A stretch of 64,000 bases of DNA from Solanum dulcamara (Eukaryota; Streptophyta; Magnoliopsida; Solanales; Solanaceae): NCBI RefSeq assembly GCF_947179165.1, contig NC_077243.1, positions 29,774,001-29,838,000 of the forward strand, given 5' to 3'. The translations under genes were made by a program, and so were the position numbers. Shown piece by piece: positions 12,401-22,920 of this stretch (its first letter is position 1; each line of letters opens with the position of its first letter). The notes under the pieces are model-generated. The model worked only from the letters and a program-made list of their open reading frames with translations. It was not told where the DNA came from and searched no databases.

Positions 12401-12923
12401 ACCCAAAACTTGAAAAATTACAACTAAACCAACTTAGGCCTTCAAAATACCAAAATAGACTTGGGACCTCTAAAAATTCAACCAACACTTCTTCTAGACC
12501 AAAAACCATCTCCCGAATCCAACTGAGTCGTCGAAATTCCATTCCTAGCATCGAAACTCTAAAAGTTGACCAAAGTCAAACGTTGGCTTAAAGTTTCTCA
12601 AATTCTAACTCAAGGCCTCAAATCTTCGTTACAACTCTAAAACTGATTCCGCAAAGTCTCCTAAGCCGATTTCAACATTTTGGAGCTGATGGAATTGACG
12701 TAATTCTGTTCTGAGACCCGTAGCTCCGATTGACCCCAAATACCACCTTTTTAATACTTAAAGCTTATGAAACTCAAAATTTCCAAGGACTTAACTTTTC
12801 ATAGGATTTTCTAAAAATCAACACTCGGTAACAATCAGTAACGACTTAGGGCATCTAAAGGGAGAGGTAAAATGGTCAATTTATAAAAATTCCAAAAATG
12901 ATCTTCAGGGTCATTACAAAACC
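9439..12923 (-). mobile_element. Solo LTR of a Tekay/Del-like Ty3-gypsy element, target duplication AAACC
   Basis: The LTR runs 9444-12918 (3475 bases), begins TGTCACGACCC and ends GGGTCATTACA on the plus strand, and is flanked by identical AAACC pentamers at 9439-9443 and 12919-12923. Joining the flanks restores continuous host-LTR sequence. No primer-binding site, polypurine tract or pol lies next to it, so it is a solo LTR formed by recombination. The element orientation is minus (TGTAATGACCC start). The frames at 10181-10703, 11873-12103 and 12075-12350 are chance ORFs in LTR DNA. Confidence 0.85.
10255..10500. repeat. Minisatellite inside the solo LTR
   Basis: Four to five degenerate units of about 55-65 bases share AAGGCCGGGATTGGGTACCC followed by GGATGCTCGTC. 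Similar short arrays with unrelated unit sequence sit at comparable places in the other LTRs of this window. Confidence 0.75.
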
Positions 12924-14465
12924 TCGACAAATTACCTCGATCGGTAGAAACCTCGGTCTCAATATACAAGATCTCACTCATATCACCTTTTCAGCCATCA
13001 CATATAGATCTCTGCACAAGTAATAAGTGAATATAGAGTAAGTAGTCATAATATAGTACCGTGTATTCCACAATCATACACAAATAGTCAACAACCTGAG
13101 GATTTACAATACTTAGACAATTATCCGTACCCTAATTCCACAATCAATGCCTCATAATAGATGAATCATACTTAATCTACTATCTCAATTACACCCTAAC
13201 CCCACACATAGGAAAACAAAAGGTTCAACATACTTAACAAAATGTTAGAAGTCCACTTGCGTTAGTCAAGGTCATGGTCAACTCAAATCCAAAGTTTTTC
13301 TTCTCCGACGATACTCCAAATCACTACAATCTAATCAAATATAGACTCACAATCACATTTTGAAGCAAATGACACTAGAATCAATTAATTTGGGTGAAAA
13401 TAATAAAATGATCCAAAAATTGGACACCAAAAATCGAGGTTCAAATCTAAAAAATTCTTGGATGAAAATGTCCTTAAGTAATTAGGAATCTAATGATGAA
13501 GAGGGGTTAAAATGAGTTCACAATCCCAATTTTTGATAAAATTTTGCACTAGGCAAAAATCCCCAAAATTTCCAATTCAGGTCTCATATGCCCTTCGTGA
13601 TCGCAAGTCATTTATCTCCGTGATCGCGAAGCACAGGGGCAAGGCACATCACAATCGCGGGAGGACGTCCGCGAATGCAAAGATAAGGTGACATGAAGCA
13701 TCGCGATCGCGAGAGGACTCAACACAATTGCGATGACCATTATAGGTGTCACCTCATCACGATCGCGGGACCCAGCACCACGAATGCAAAGTGTGCCACC
13801 TGCACCAGCATCAGCTATTCATCACAATGCCTAAATTTTGAAATGAACCCTCGAAATTCATTTGGAACCAAATGAAACACAAAACCGATGTGCAACCCTA
13901 CTAAATTCGACGTTCTAAACTCGATAAAATCATCGAGATTCAAATTCGAGGTCTCCTTGACCCAAAATCCAATAAATCGCAACTAAACTAGTTTCAACAA
14001 TTGAAATATCCAAAATACCTTCGGAACCTCTAAAAATTACAATGAAGTCATTTATAATGTTAGAATCACTCCCTAAAACTATTAGAACCATCAAAAATCC
14101 AATTCGAGCAACCGAATCCAAAACGTTGACCAAAGTCAAACTTATTTCAAACTTTAACCAAATATCCAACTTTGGACCTAAAATCCATGTTTCAACTCCA
14201 AATCTGATTTCAAAAATTCTCCTAGATCAATTTCCATATTCTAGAACTGATGGAATCGACAAAATTTCATTTTGAGACTCGAAACTCTAAATGACTCCAA
14301 AACTCAAAATTTGACAACTCATTTCTTTAGAAAGACCTCAAATTTTTTTCAAGATTTTCAAAAACCAACTTTTAGACCCAACCAAAAGTGACTCAGAAAA
14401 AGTAATGGGAGGGGTAAAAGGATAATTTTATCAAATATATCTAAAATGACCTTTAGGGACATTAC
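12919..14465 (-). mobile_element. Gypsy LTR B, right part (3' LTR of the pol remnant at 14.5-15.5 kb)
   Basis: The last 540 bases align with the end of the solo LTR (GACCCAAAA, GTTGACCAAAGTCAAAC and GGAATCGACAAAATT segments), and it ends GGGACATTACA at 14465. A block built from GCGATCGCG-like self-complementary words lies at 13590-13795. On the minus strand the pol 3' end follows after about 40 bases, so this is the 3' LTR of a minus-strand element. Confidence 0.65.
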
Positions 14466-15490
14466 ATCATTCACTACAAAAATTCATAGTCGTCCTCGAA
14501 CATAAGGCAGGAAATATACCTGGAGTCTCTAAAAGATGGGGGTAATGGGCTCATATGTCTGACTCTATCTCCCAAATATCCTCCCCCACGGGCCGATGCC
14601 ACCACTGAACCTACAACTAAGTTATCTCCTTAGTCCTCAACTTCTTGACCTGTCTGTCTAGAATAGCCACCGGTTCCTTTTCATAGGTCAAATTTGGTCT
14701 CATCTCTACGGAATCAAGTAAAATCACATGAGACTTATCCGGAATATAGAGCCGCAACTTGGAAACATGAAATACTAGATGTACAACAGATAGACTATAT
14801 GGCAAGGCAAGTTTGTAGGCCACCTCTCCCACTCGATCTAGGATTTTAGGACCAATATACCTAGGGCTGAACTTGCCCTTCTTTCCGAACCTCATGACAC
14901 CCTTCAAGGGTGAGACCTTCAACCATACCTAGTCATAGACCATGAACACCAAAGGTTAAACACGCCTGTCAACATAGCTCTTATAGCGACTCTAAGCTGT
15001 CAACAACCTACCCTTAATCAACCGAACCCGCTTCATGATATATCTAAGCAAAACAGTGTCTCGGCTATCCACCGCCATAAAATCAAACCATTCAATGGGA
15101 GACCTACATCTCTAGCCATACAAGACCTCAAAAGAAGCCATGTAGATACTGGAATGATAACTATTATTGTAAGCGAACTCCGCTAAAGGCAATTGCTGAT
15201 CCCACCGAGCACCAAAATCAATCACATATGCCCGTAGCATATTCTCAAGTACCTGAATAGTCCTCTCAGACTGTCCGTCCGTCTGAGGGTGGAATACGAT
15301 ACTTAAATCCAATTGAGTACCTAACCCACGCTACAAGGCCTCTCAGAATTAAGATATGAATAATGAACCCCGATCATGTATAGTAGAAATAGGAACTCCA
15401 TGAAGCCTAACAATCTAACTAATGTAAAGCTAAACCAACCTTTCCGCTGTGAACTTAACTTTAATCAGAATGAAATGAGCAGCTTTGGTC
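14466..15490 (-). pseudogene. Ty3-gypsy (Tekay/Del-like) pol remnant: integrase end and C-terminal region
   Basis: On the minus strand 15312-15112 encodes [10 protein letters not shown], containing the catalytic Glu of the integrase DDE triad, then [13 protein letters not shown] and FEVLYG. After a gap with stops, 14922-14617 encodes VSPLKGVMRFGKKGK, SPRYIGP and VVHLVFHVSKL, the GPF/GPY-type segment that follows the integrase core in chromoviruses. Several stops and shifts separate the pieces. The first two catalytic residues, RNase H, RT and gag are absent. The remnant is cut at about 15490 where another LTR begins. Confidence 0.85.
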
Positions 15491-15839
15491 AATCAATAGA
15501 CCACAACCTAGTAGACATCCTAGGTTGACTAAGCAAGATAAGAAAAAGTAAACTAAAATGCGAGAAAATAATCACAACCAAAGACAGGACAAGAAGTACA
15601 TGAGCATACTCAACACACAAAGAAAAAGAAACTAGCTTTATCTGTCGGGCTCCCATAAACCTGACAGGGCGCTTGTACATAAGTCTAAGGTAACAACCTG
15701 AACGGAATCCCATAAGCCCGACAAGAGCAAAGATAGTTGAAGTAAAATGAACGAATATGATAAAGTTCCAATAGTGCCACTAATTTCCCCGACTTGAACT
15801 GAACCATCCCGAAAGCCTAAAAATTTAACTCAAAGATGA

Positions 15840-16240
15840 GAATAGACATGGACTTGAATCGAAGATTCATCCGATGATCAAGGAAAAGAACTAATATTTG
15901 AAGCAACTAAGATGATAGATAATCGTGGACGTGAAACATGTGAAAAAGGGACCAAGACTTGAACCCCGATAATAGATAATCATGGATTTAAACCACGTGT
16001 AAGAGAGACCACAAACTTGAATTGGGTAATAATAGCTAAGGAATCGTACCAAAGCAAGCAAGGAGAGATGGACTTAAATCAAGGATATATAAAGGCGGTG
16101 AGCTCGAACCACTGCCAAGCAAGAAGCAATTGACTTGAACCAAGGCTATATAAAGGCGGTGGGCTCGAACCACAGCTAAGAATGGAGCGACGGACTTGAA
16201 CAAAAGATATAATGTATGGGCTTGAACCATTCTCGGTGGA
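15840..16240. repeat. Degenerate minisatellite in LTR C
   Basis: Several units of about 60-75 bases share GACTTGAACCAAGG, then TATATAAAGGCGG, then TGGGCTCGAACCAC. The best-preserved pair lies at about 16070-16175. Confidence 0.7.
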
Positions 16241-16976
16241 GTGAATTGGGGACTTGAATAACGAATAGAGGTGAGTTAGTCAGAAACAGGAACATCGGCC
16301 AACCAAACATCATGGGGAGTACCCCCCAAACTGAGTGCCTTCAATAAATTACTCCAGCCCAAACCACATCCAACTAGAATCATCGGGAAGACTTCTAGAA
16401 TCAAGAACCAAGTGATACAGGACCGATAGAAGAATAAGGCATTATGGAGGTAAGGTACCAAAGCTGTGCTACTGCCTAGCTAAATCTTAAACTATCAGAC
16501 TCAAGTCTGCTAAATCAGTCTATAGGGAGCTAAGCTGTTCAAAATGACATAGGAGAAGTTCTATGGCCCAACGATACCAAAATTGCACAAGTCTAAGGCA
16601 ACTCTAGTCTAAGCCTATACTAAGGCCAAACATGCTTCCAAATATATAACCCAAAGGCACAACACACACCACAAGGTAAAGATAATTAACAATACCAAGA
16701 GTCATGCTTTAGCAGTTCGAAACTTACCCCAAAATAAAACCTAGGACATGAGTTCTAGTAATGTAGCATGCTCAATGCCCAAACCCCTTTAAGCTCATAA
16801 AATTTAATATACAAGTGCCTAAACATGCTCAATCTAAAGGGGGGAAATCGTAGCCTACCTATAGGTCTACCAAGCGCGCTCTAACTCACGAAATTAGAGC
16901 TTTTCCCTTTAGAACTTCCTCTAAACGCTTCTACACTATCAACAATAGAATCGCAACATTAATACAGTCATTATGA

Positions 16977-17165
16977 CACTAAAAGGGCAGCCCAGTGTAC
17001 TAAAGCTCTGCTATGCGCGGGGTCCGGAGAAGGGCCTGACCACAAGGGTCTTATGTATGCAGCTTTACCTTGCATTTATGCTAGAGGCTGTTTCCAAGGC
17101 TTGAACCCGTGACCTCTTAGTTACATGGCAGCAATTGTACCAGTTACTCTAAGGCTCCACTAAAA
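16977..17165 (-). mobile_element. Au-type SINE with 8-base target duplication
   Basis: On the minus strand 17157-16985 (173 bases) reads TAACTGGTAC then TTGCTGCCATG, a pol III box-B-like GGTCACGGGTTCAAGCC, AACAGCCTCTAGC, GGTAAAGCTGCATAC, GGACCCCGCGCATAGC and GGGCTGCCC. This is the order seen in the plant Au SINE family. It is flanked by CACTAAAA at 16977-16984 and 17158-17165. The homologous place in the solo LTR (near 11140-11170) lacks it. Confidence 0.88.
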
Positions 17166-18462
17166 TTATCAAATTCGAAGACGAATCAATTTTGAATAAA
17201 AAATTAGAAATTATGGGATCCACTCCGTAAATTATGAAATTGACTCCAAAATAGGTTTCAATTACAACCCCAGCTCATTTTCTAAAAGGGAACACAATTC
17301 ACACACAACATCAGCTACAATCCAAGCATGTATCAAAATTGGCATTTTGCTCAAGAACACCAAACTCGAAGGGAAAATGGAAATTTACCTTAAGTGAAGC
17401 CTCAAATCCTAGTTCTGATCACACTACTGGAATCCCCTCAAAAAATCACACAACCTAGCCTTTGGAATCACTCAAAATGCCTCCAAATTAAGAGAGTAAT
17501 TGTCCTTGAAAGTTCCAAGAACAAAGCTAGAAATTGGGACTTAAATGAGCCTCAAATGTCGCAAAAGCGAACACCCATTGGTCGTTTAAGTGACCACCAA
17601 AGAGGAGGGCGTCGTTTTAGCGATACCATGTCCCTTAAGTGATAAGTCACTTTAGCCACAGGCGTATCGCTTAAGCGACACCCGCCCAAGAGGGCTTGGT
17701 CACTTTAGCGACCTCCAATTTGCTTTAGCAGCACTCGCTTTTTAGCGACCAGGAGTTGCTTTAGCGATGGCACCAGACTCAACTGGTGTAAAACTGAACT
17801 TGACACATCAAATTCTCCAATGAGGTGCTCGGGGATTCATTTGGAACCCCATGCGAGCAAATGAGATATGTGACCCCACCAAATTCGACATTTTGGAGTC
17901 AATGAAGTATTTGAAACTCCCATACGAGGTCATTTTAATGAAAAGTGGATTTCATGCCCAAATGTCATTTTGTTCCTAATTCCATAACGGGCATCAGGAT
18001 TAGATCAAAGCCTCAGAAAGCAAACATACGATCATTCCAGGCTAAACTCGATATTCAAGAACTAACCGCGCTGTCAGAATTTTTATTTGAGCACATTTTC
18101 CAAGAATTTCGACCAAAGTCAACCATAGGCTAAATTTTAAAGGCAAGAGAGCCAAATAGCCCCAAACTCATACCTGTTTCCTTGATACTCGTGTCAACCA
18201 TGCTACTAGCCTAATTTAGTCATTTTAGAGCTAATGAAATTGTTAGAGTTTTGTTTTGAGGTTGTTTTCTTGAAGTTATGACCGAAGTAAACTTTTCAAG
18301 TTATAAAAGCTCCAAAATAGGGAAACAGACCTAAATCCCAGATGAACGACCAGACGACCGAACAGTAAGTGCCAACAAGTCATTAATGAATTGGGGTCAC
18401 TACGGGAATGCTTTAAATGATGACATAAATACTTTATTTCTAAAATGACCTAGATGGTAATT

Positions 18463-19611
18463 ACAACATTCACTACTAAAAGAAATTTCGCCCGCCAAAG
18501 TAAAGGTCAAGAAGTACATGAAGGCTTAAATAAGTGGGGGAATTATGTCTGCATCTCTTGATCGATCTCCCAGGTAGCCTCCTCGACTGGAAGATGCCTC
18601 CAGCTAACCTTAGCTATAGGAATGGCTCTTGATCACAACTGCCTGACATCTCTGGCCAAAATAGCAAGTGGCTCATTAATGTCAAATGATCATCCAAGTC
18701 AATTGTATCATAGTGAAGCACACGGGACTCTTCTGGAACATACCAGCACAATATTGAAACATGAAAGACTGGGTGAATAGTTGAAATGGCCAGAGACAAA
18801 GCTAACTCATATGCAACCTGACCAACTATCCTCAATATCTCAAAAAGGACAATATACCTGGGGCTAAGCTTGTCCCACCTCCCAAATCTTATCATGCCCT
18901 TTATGGGCGATACATGAAGGAATACCCTATCACTAACAACAAATTTCAACGACCGACGCTTATGATCCGCATAACTCTGGTGCCTACTTTGAGCTATCTT
19001 AAGCCTATCCTGAATCACCCTCATATTATTTAAGGCCTCTTGCATCAAACCTGTATTGTGCTACCTGGGATCTATAGACTCAAACCAACCAATCAGAGAG
19101 CGACAATGCCTACCATATAAGGCCTCGAATGGGGCCATCTGAATATTGGAGTGGTAGCTATTATTGTATGTAAAATCTGCTAAGGGCAAAAACTGATCCC
19201 ACTGACCCTCAAAATCTATAACACAATCCCACAATATATCCTCGAGAACTTGAATAATATGCTCTGACTGGCCACCAGTATGCGGGTGAAAAGTTGTGCT
19301 AAGGTCAACACGGGTACCCAACTCCTCCCGGAAAGTCCTCCAAAAGCTAGATGTGAACTGTGAGCCCCGATCTGAGATGATAGAAACAAGCACATCATGA
19401 AGGCGAACCACCTTCTAAATCTAGATACGAGCTAACTTCTCAGCACTATAGGAAGTATGAATCGAAAGGAAGTGTGCTGACTTGATAAATCGATCCATGA
19501 TAACCCAAATACTATCAAGACCACGGGAAGTGCGAGGCAAACCCACAATGAAGTCCATGGTCATCCGCTCCCACTTCCACTCAAGAATGGGTAATATCTG
19601 AAGTTTTCCAT
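18463..19611 (-). pseudogene. Ty3-gypsy (Tekay/Del-like) pol remnant: integrase
   Basis: Read leftwards from 19610: ILEWKWERMTMDFIVGLP and IWVIMDRFIKSAHF (first catalytic Asp in MTMDF), a stop, then VSIISDRGSQFTSSFW (second Asp), HPHTGGQSEHIIQVLED (third catalytic Glu), DFTYNNSYHSNI and FEALYGRHCRS. It continues at 19048-18614 with VSPIKGMIRFGRWDKLSPRYI and TIHPVFHVS. All three catalytic acidic positions are visible, but at least three stops or shifts break the frame, and RT, RNase H and gag are missing. Its right end is cut by the Tat-type LTR at 19612. Confidence 0.88.
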
Positions 19612-19925
19612 TGTTATGCCCTATTTTTAATGAGGTAAGATAAACGACAACTTATAAACTCTAAAAGAGTTAATTATTATATAGAGTCTCCACCTAATTG
19701 ATTAAGGAAAATAAGGAAACCTATTTGATGCATGAAATGCATGACTCACGTTTCAATCTGTGAAAAATTAGTTTAGATTCTCGATAAGGGTTTACATTAT
19801 TCTGAAGGAAAGGTGTTAGGCGTCCTTCAGAATCCACAAAATATGGTACCCGACTAAACTTAATTTATCAAAGAGGAAGGAGATAAAATTATTATTTGCA
19901 AGTATTAGCGCACGCGCATACAAAC

Positions 19926-19971
19926 ATATATATATATATATATATATAAAGAAATATATATATATATATAT
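19926..19971. repeat. (AT)n microsatellite, two adjacent runs
   Basis: Two AT runs of about 24 and 18 bases are separated by AAAGAAAT-like sequence. Confidence 0.9.
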
Positions 19972-20599
19972 AAAGAATTATATACTAAAATTGGATATAA
20001 AAATGTATGTATAAAAGAGTATGTATCAAGTAAATAATGTATATTATTGTCAACTAGGTGTATGAAAATATGAGAAAAGACTACATAAATGTATATAAAA
20101 ATAGTTTTTATGCAATATTAAAAGAATTTCCATTTATTAATTGAAACAAAGAAACTCTTTTACCATATGTAAAGAAAAACATCTTTTATAATGTATGAAA
20201 GAAAAACAATACTTCTTTAATAGAAGAGAAAAAAAAAAAGCAATCTCAAATAACATTTAAACTTACACTACAATGAGGGAATAAATTATGAAAAAACTAT
20301 TTTAAAGGAAAAAAAGATTATTAAATATTGTCTAAAAATATGAATTAATTGATTAAATAGTTAAATCAATTAAATTTCTTTATGTAAGTATTTACGGCCT
20401 AAGTTTTGCCTAAGTGTATAGGACGAGGAGGACGCGTGAAGGGGTGTATGTATGCAGGTATAGATGTGTATGTTGTTGAAGTTGTGGGAATTAAGGACAG
20501 TGAATTGAAATGGAAATAGTAATTGAAATTGTGTTTTGTTGCAGAAAGAAATTAATATTGTTGTGTATTGTAGAGAATGAGTTAGTAGGAATTGGATAT

Positions 20600-21060
20600 G
20601 TAGGAATTGAAGTGTAGGTTAGTTTGGAAAATGATAATGTATAGGTGTTGAAAAATTGGTAGTATATAGGTGTTGAAAATTTGATAGTATATAGGTGTTG
20701 AAAAGTAATAGTGTATAGGTGTTGAAAAATTGGTAGACTAGTTGTTTGAAAATAATAATGTGTAAGTATTAAAAAACATTGGTAGGCTAGTTGTTTGAAA
20801 TAATAATATGTAGGTATTGAAAAATTGGTAGGCTAGTTGTTTGAAAATAATAATGTGTAGGCATTCAAAAAAATTGGTAGGTTAGTTGTTCGAAATAATA
20901 ATATGTAGGTATTGAAAAATTGGTAGGCTAGTTGTTTGAAAATAATAATTTATAGGTATTGCAAAATTGGTAGGCTAGTTGTTTGAAATAATAATATGTA
21001 GGTATTGAAAAATTGGTAACATATAAGTGTTGAAAAATAATAATGTAGCTAGTTGAATAA
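20600..21060. repeat. Minisatellite with ~24-base and ~47-base units in the Tat LTR
   Basis: The left part repeats TATAGGTGTTGAAAAATTGG at about 24-26 bases. The right part has about six units of 46-49 bases composed of TAGGTATTGAAAAATTGG plus TAGGCTAGTTGTTTGAAA plus TAATAATATG. The longer unit appears to be the short unit with an added segment. Confidence 0.85.
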
Positions 21061-22920
21061 TAATATTTTCCTAAAGTCAATAATATCCACAATACAGAAT
21101 AAAATTATTCGAACTTCGTTCGAATAGCTTCCTCTGGAAGTAACTTTGCATTGGGTACCTGTAAAGACACTTAGTAAAAGTATTAGTAATAGATAAATAT
21201 GAACTAAAATAATAATAATAAGAGCAAAACAACAGTAATTAACATGTCAATATATTTTTCATATATTACTTTTGTTTAACATTATCCAAAGAGAGCAACT
21301 CAAAATATAATCAATTCAACATTAACAAAAAAAATGAAGTAAACATTCTAACCATGAGAAAAATATAACAACTACATCAACAAAACAAAAAGTACTTAAC
21401 TAATGGAGAAAACAAAACCAACAGTAACATCAATAAAAATGTAGAAAATAAAATAAATAAATAAGTTAGCCCAAATAGAGGAATGAATCAAATTGTTAAC
21501 TAATCATTAAACCAATATTATTCTCAAATAAAATAAAGTAATGGAAAATAGTGAAAATGATAACCAAAGAAAATAAAAATAATGGATTTCACTCAACATT
21601 CATAAACAATATAATGTAAAATATAAACATAAAATAATTTTTTCGTCTTTTAAAATGGAGAGGCCTCAAAAACCGACGGAGAGATTTGTTCATTAGCCAT
21701 TTTCAATTTGTACTATATAATATATAAACTTGAAGTAAGATTTCATATTAACACTTAAGGCTATCAAAACAGTAAATCCGGCCAACCAAATACCTCATGT
21801 TGTACCTAAATTTTGAAAATTCAAATGGCAAAACTGACTTTATATCCTCCATGAAAGTTATATATATATATCTTAATTTTGTCAACAAAAAAGAATCACC
21901 ACAAAATACGTTTTGTACAAAAAGATGTGGTCAAACAACTAGCAGTTGTACATGTGAAAATTTTAAATCAAGAATCTGGACAAAACTTGTCCTATGTTGC
22001 ATCTTATTTTTTGACTCAATAACAACATATCTAGGCTCCAACATAAACATAAGAGTTGTAGGTACATGTTTTATCTTTCCAAAACATATTTATTTACTAA
22101 AAACAAATCTCTATACAATGAGATATCACAAAATTACTAACAGTTGCACAGTTTCAAAACCGAATTTGATTTACTTACCACAAGGGAGGAGTTGCTTTGT
22201 TCTAGCTGAAAGGTCAAGCTTCTTTGGAGAATTTGTGAGGGAGAAAAAGAGAAGTGAATGGAGAGAGTGATGTGTTTATGAGGGAGAAAAAAGAAGAAAA
22301 TGGAGAGAGTGGTTTGTTTATAAGGGAGAAAAAAGAGAAGAGAATGGAGAAAGTGGTTTTGAAAGAATTTGTTTTTGAAATTTTAATTTTCAGCTTAGAG
22401 GAGACCACAAGAACATCTTATTCCCTAAAAAGGTTGTTTGAACAATTCATCAATCAAAAGTTCTTTGGCTTCTTATGTTAATTAAAAGAAAAGTTAATTG
22501 GTTTCTTGTGTTAATTAAAAAAAAATTATTTGGTTTCTTGTGTTGATTAAATTGTTGAATATGAGAGAGAAATCATTCTCAAAATGACTTAATGAGTCAT
22601 TACAAAAAATAATATATGTATCGATATGTAATACAAAAAATAAAAAATATAATCAATATTTTGGAAGATATATCGTGTTGTAAAGAATAAATTACAGTGT
22701 TATGTTTTGTATGTTTGAAAATGACTGTAAAAATAGTGTGACTATTAAAATTTACAAAGGCAAATTGATAAGAGTCTTATTATTTATGAAACTAAGAATG
22801 CTTATTCATAAATTATTAAAAGGAAAAAATGAGAATAAATTCATGAAAATCTTAAAATAAGGATAATTATAATAAAAAAATTAAAACTAAAAAATGTGTA
22901 AAAATATTATATTTTGTGTT

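Larger units (their letters stand above)
15491..18462 (-). mobile_element. Gypsy LTR C, truncated start, 3' LTR of the second pol remnant
   Basis: It matches the solo LTR from about 450-600 bases after its start (CTCCCATAAGCCCGACA-type segment at 15650) to its end (GGTAATTACA at 18453-18462). It is interrupted by an Au SINE at 16985-17157. It contains a degenerate minisatellite (15840-16240) and a block of TCGCTTTAGCGAC-like words (17535-17770). The integrase remnant at 18.5-19.6 kb follows on the minus strand. Confidence 0.7.
19612..22920 (-). mobile_element. Tat/Ogre-type LTR, left part (split by the gypsy element)
   Basis: On the minus strand this segment ends AGGACGCCTAACACC, then TTAGGTGGAGACTC and GGGCATAACA, as Tat/Ogre LTRs do. 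The matching start TGTTGACACCCAATTTTGG lies at 36876-36858, beyond the inserted gypsy element. The rejoined LTR is about 3.4 kb and has no visible internal domain. The flanks TCCAT (19607-19611) and CCAGG (36877-36881) do not match, so no target duplication is seen. The minus-sense LTR contains (AT)n runs and a minisatellite. The 157-codon frame at 21797-22270 has no recognisable motif. Confidence 0.7.

Noticed and set aside
16985..17157. tRNA gene suggested by the GGTTCAAGCC box
   Set aside because: No cloverleaf with proper stems could be drawn; the full segment fits an Au SINE with target duplication.
21797..22270. 157-codon plus-strand frame
   Set aside because: Lies antisense in the Tat-type LTR, no recognisable domain and AT-rich composition; a chance frame is more likely.
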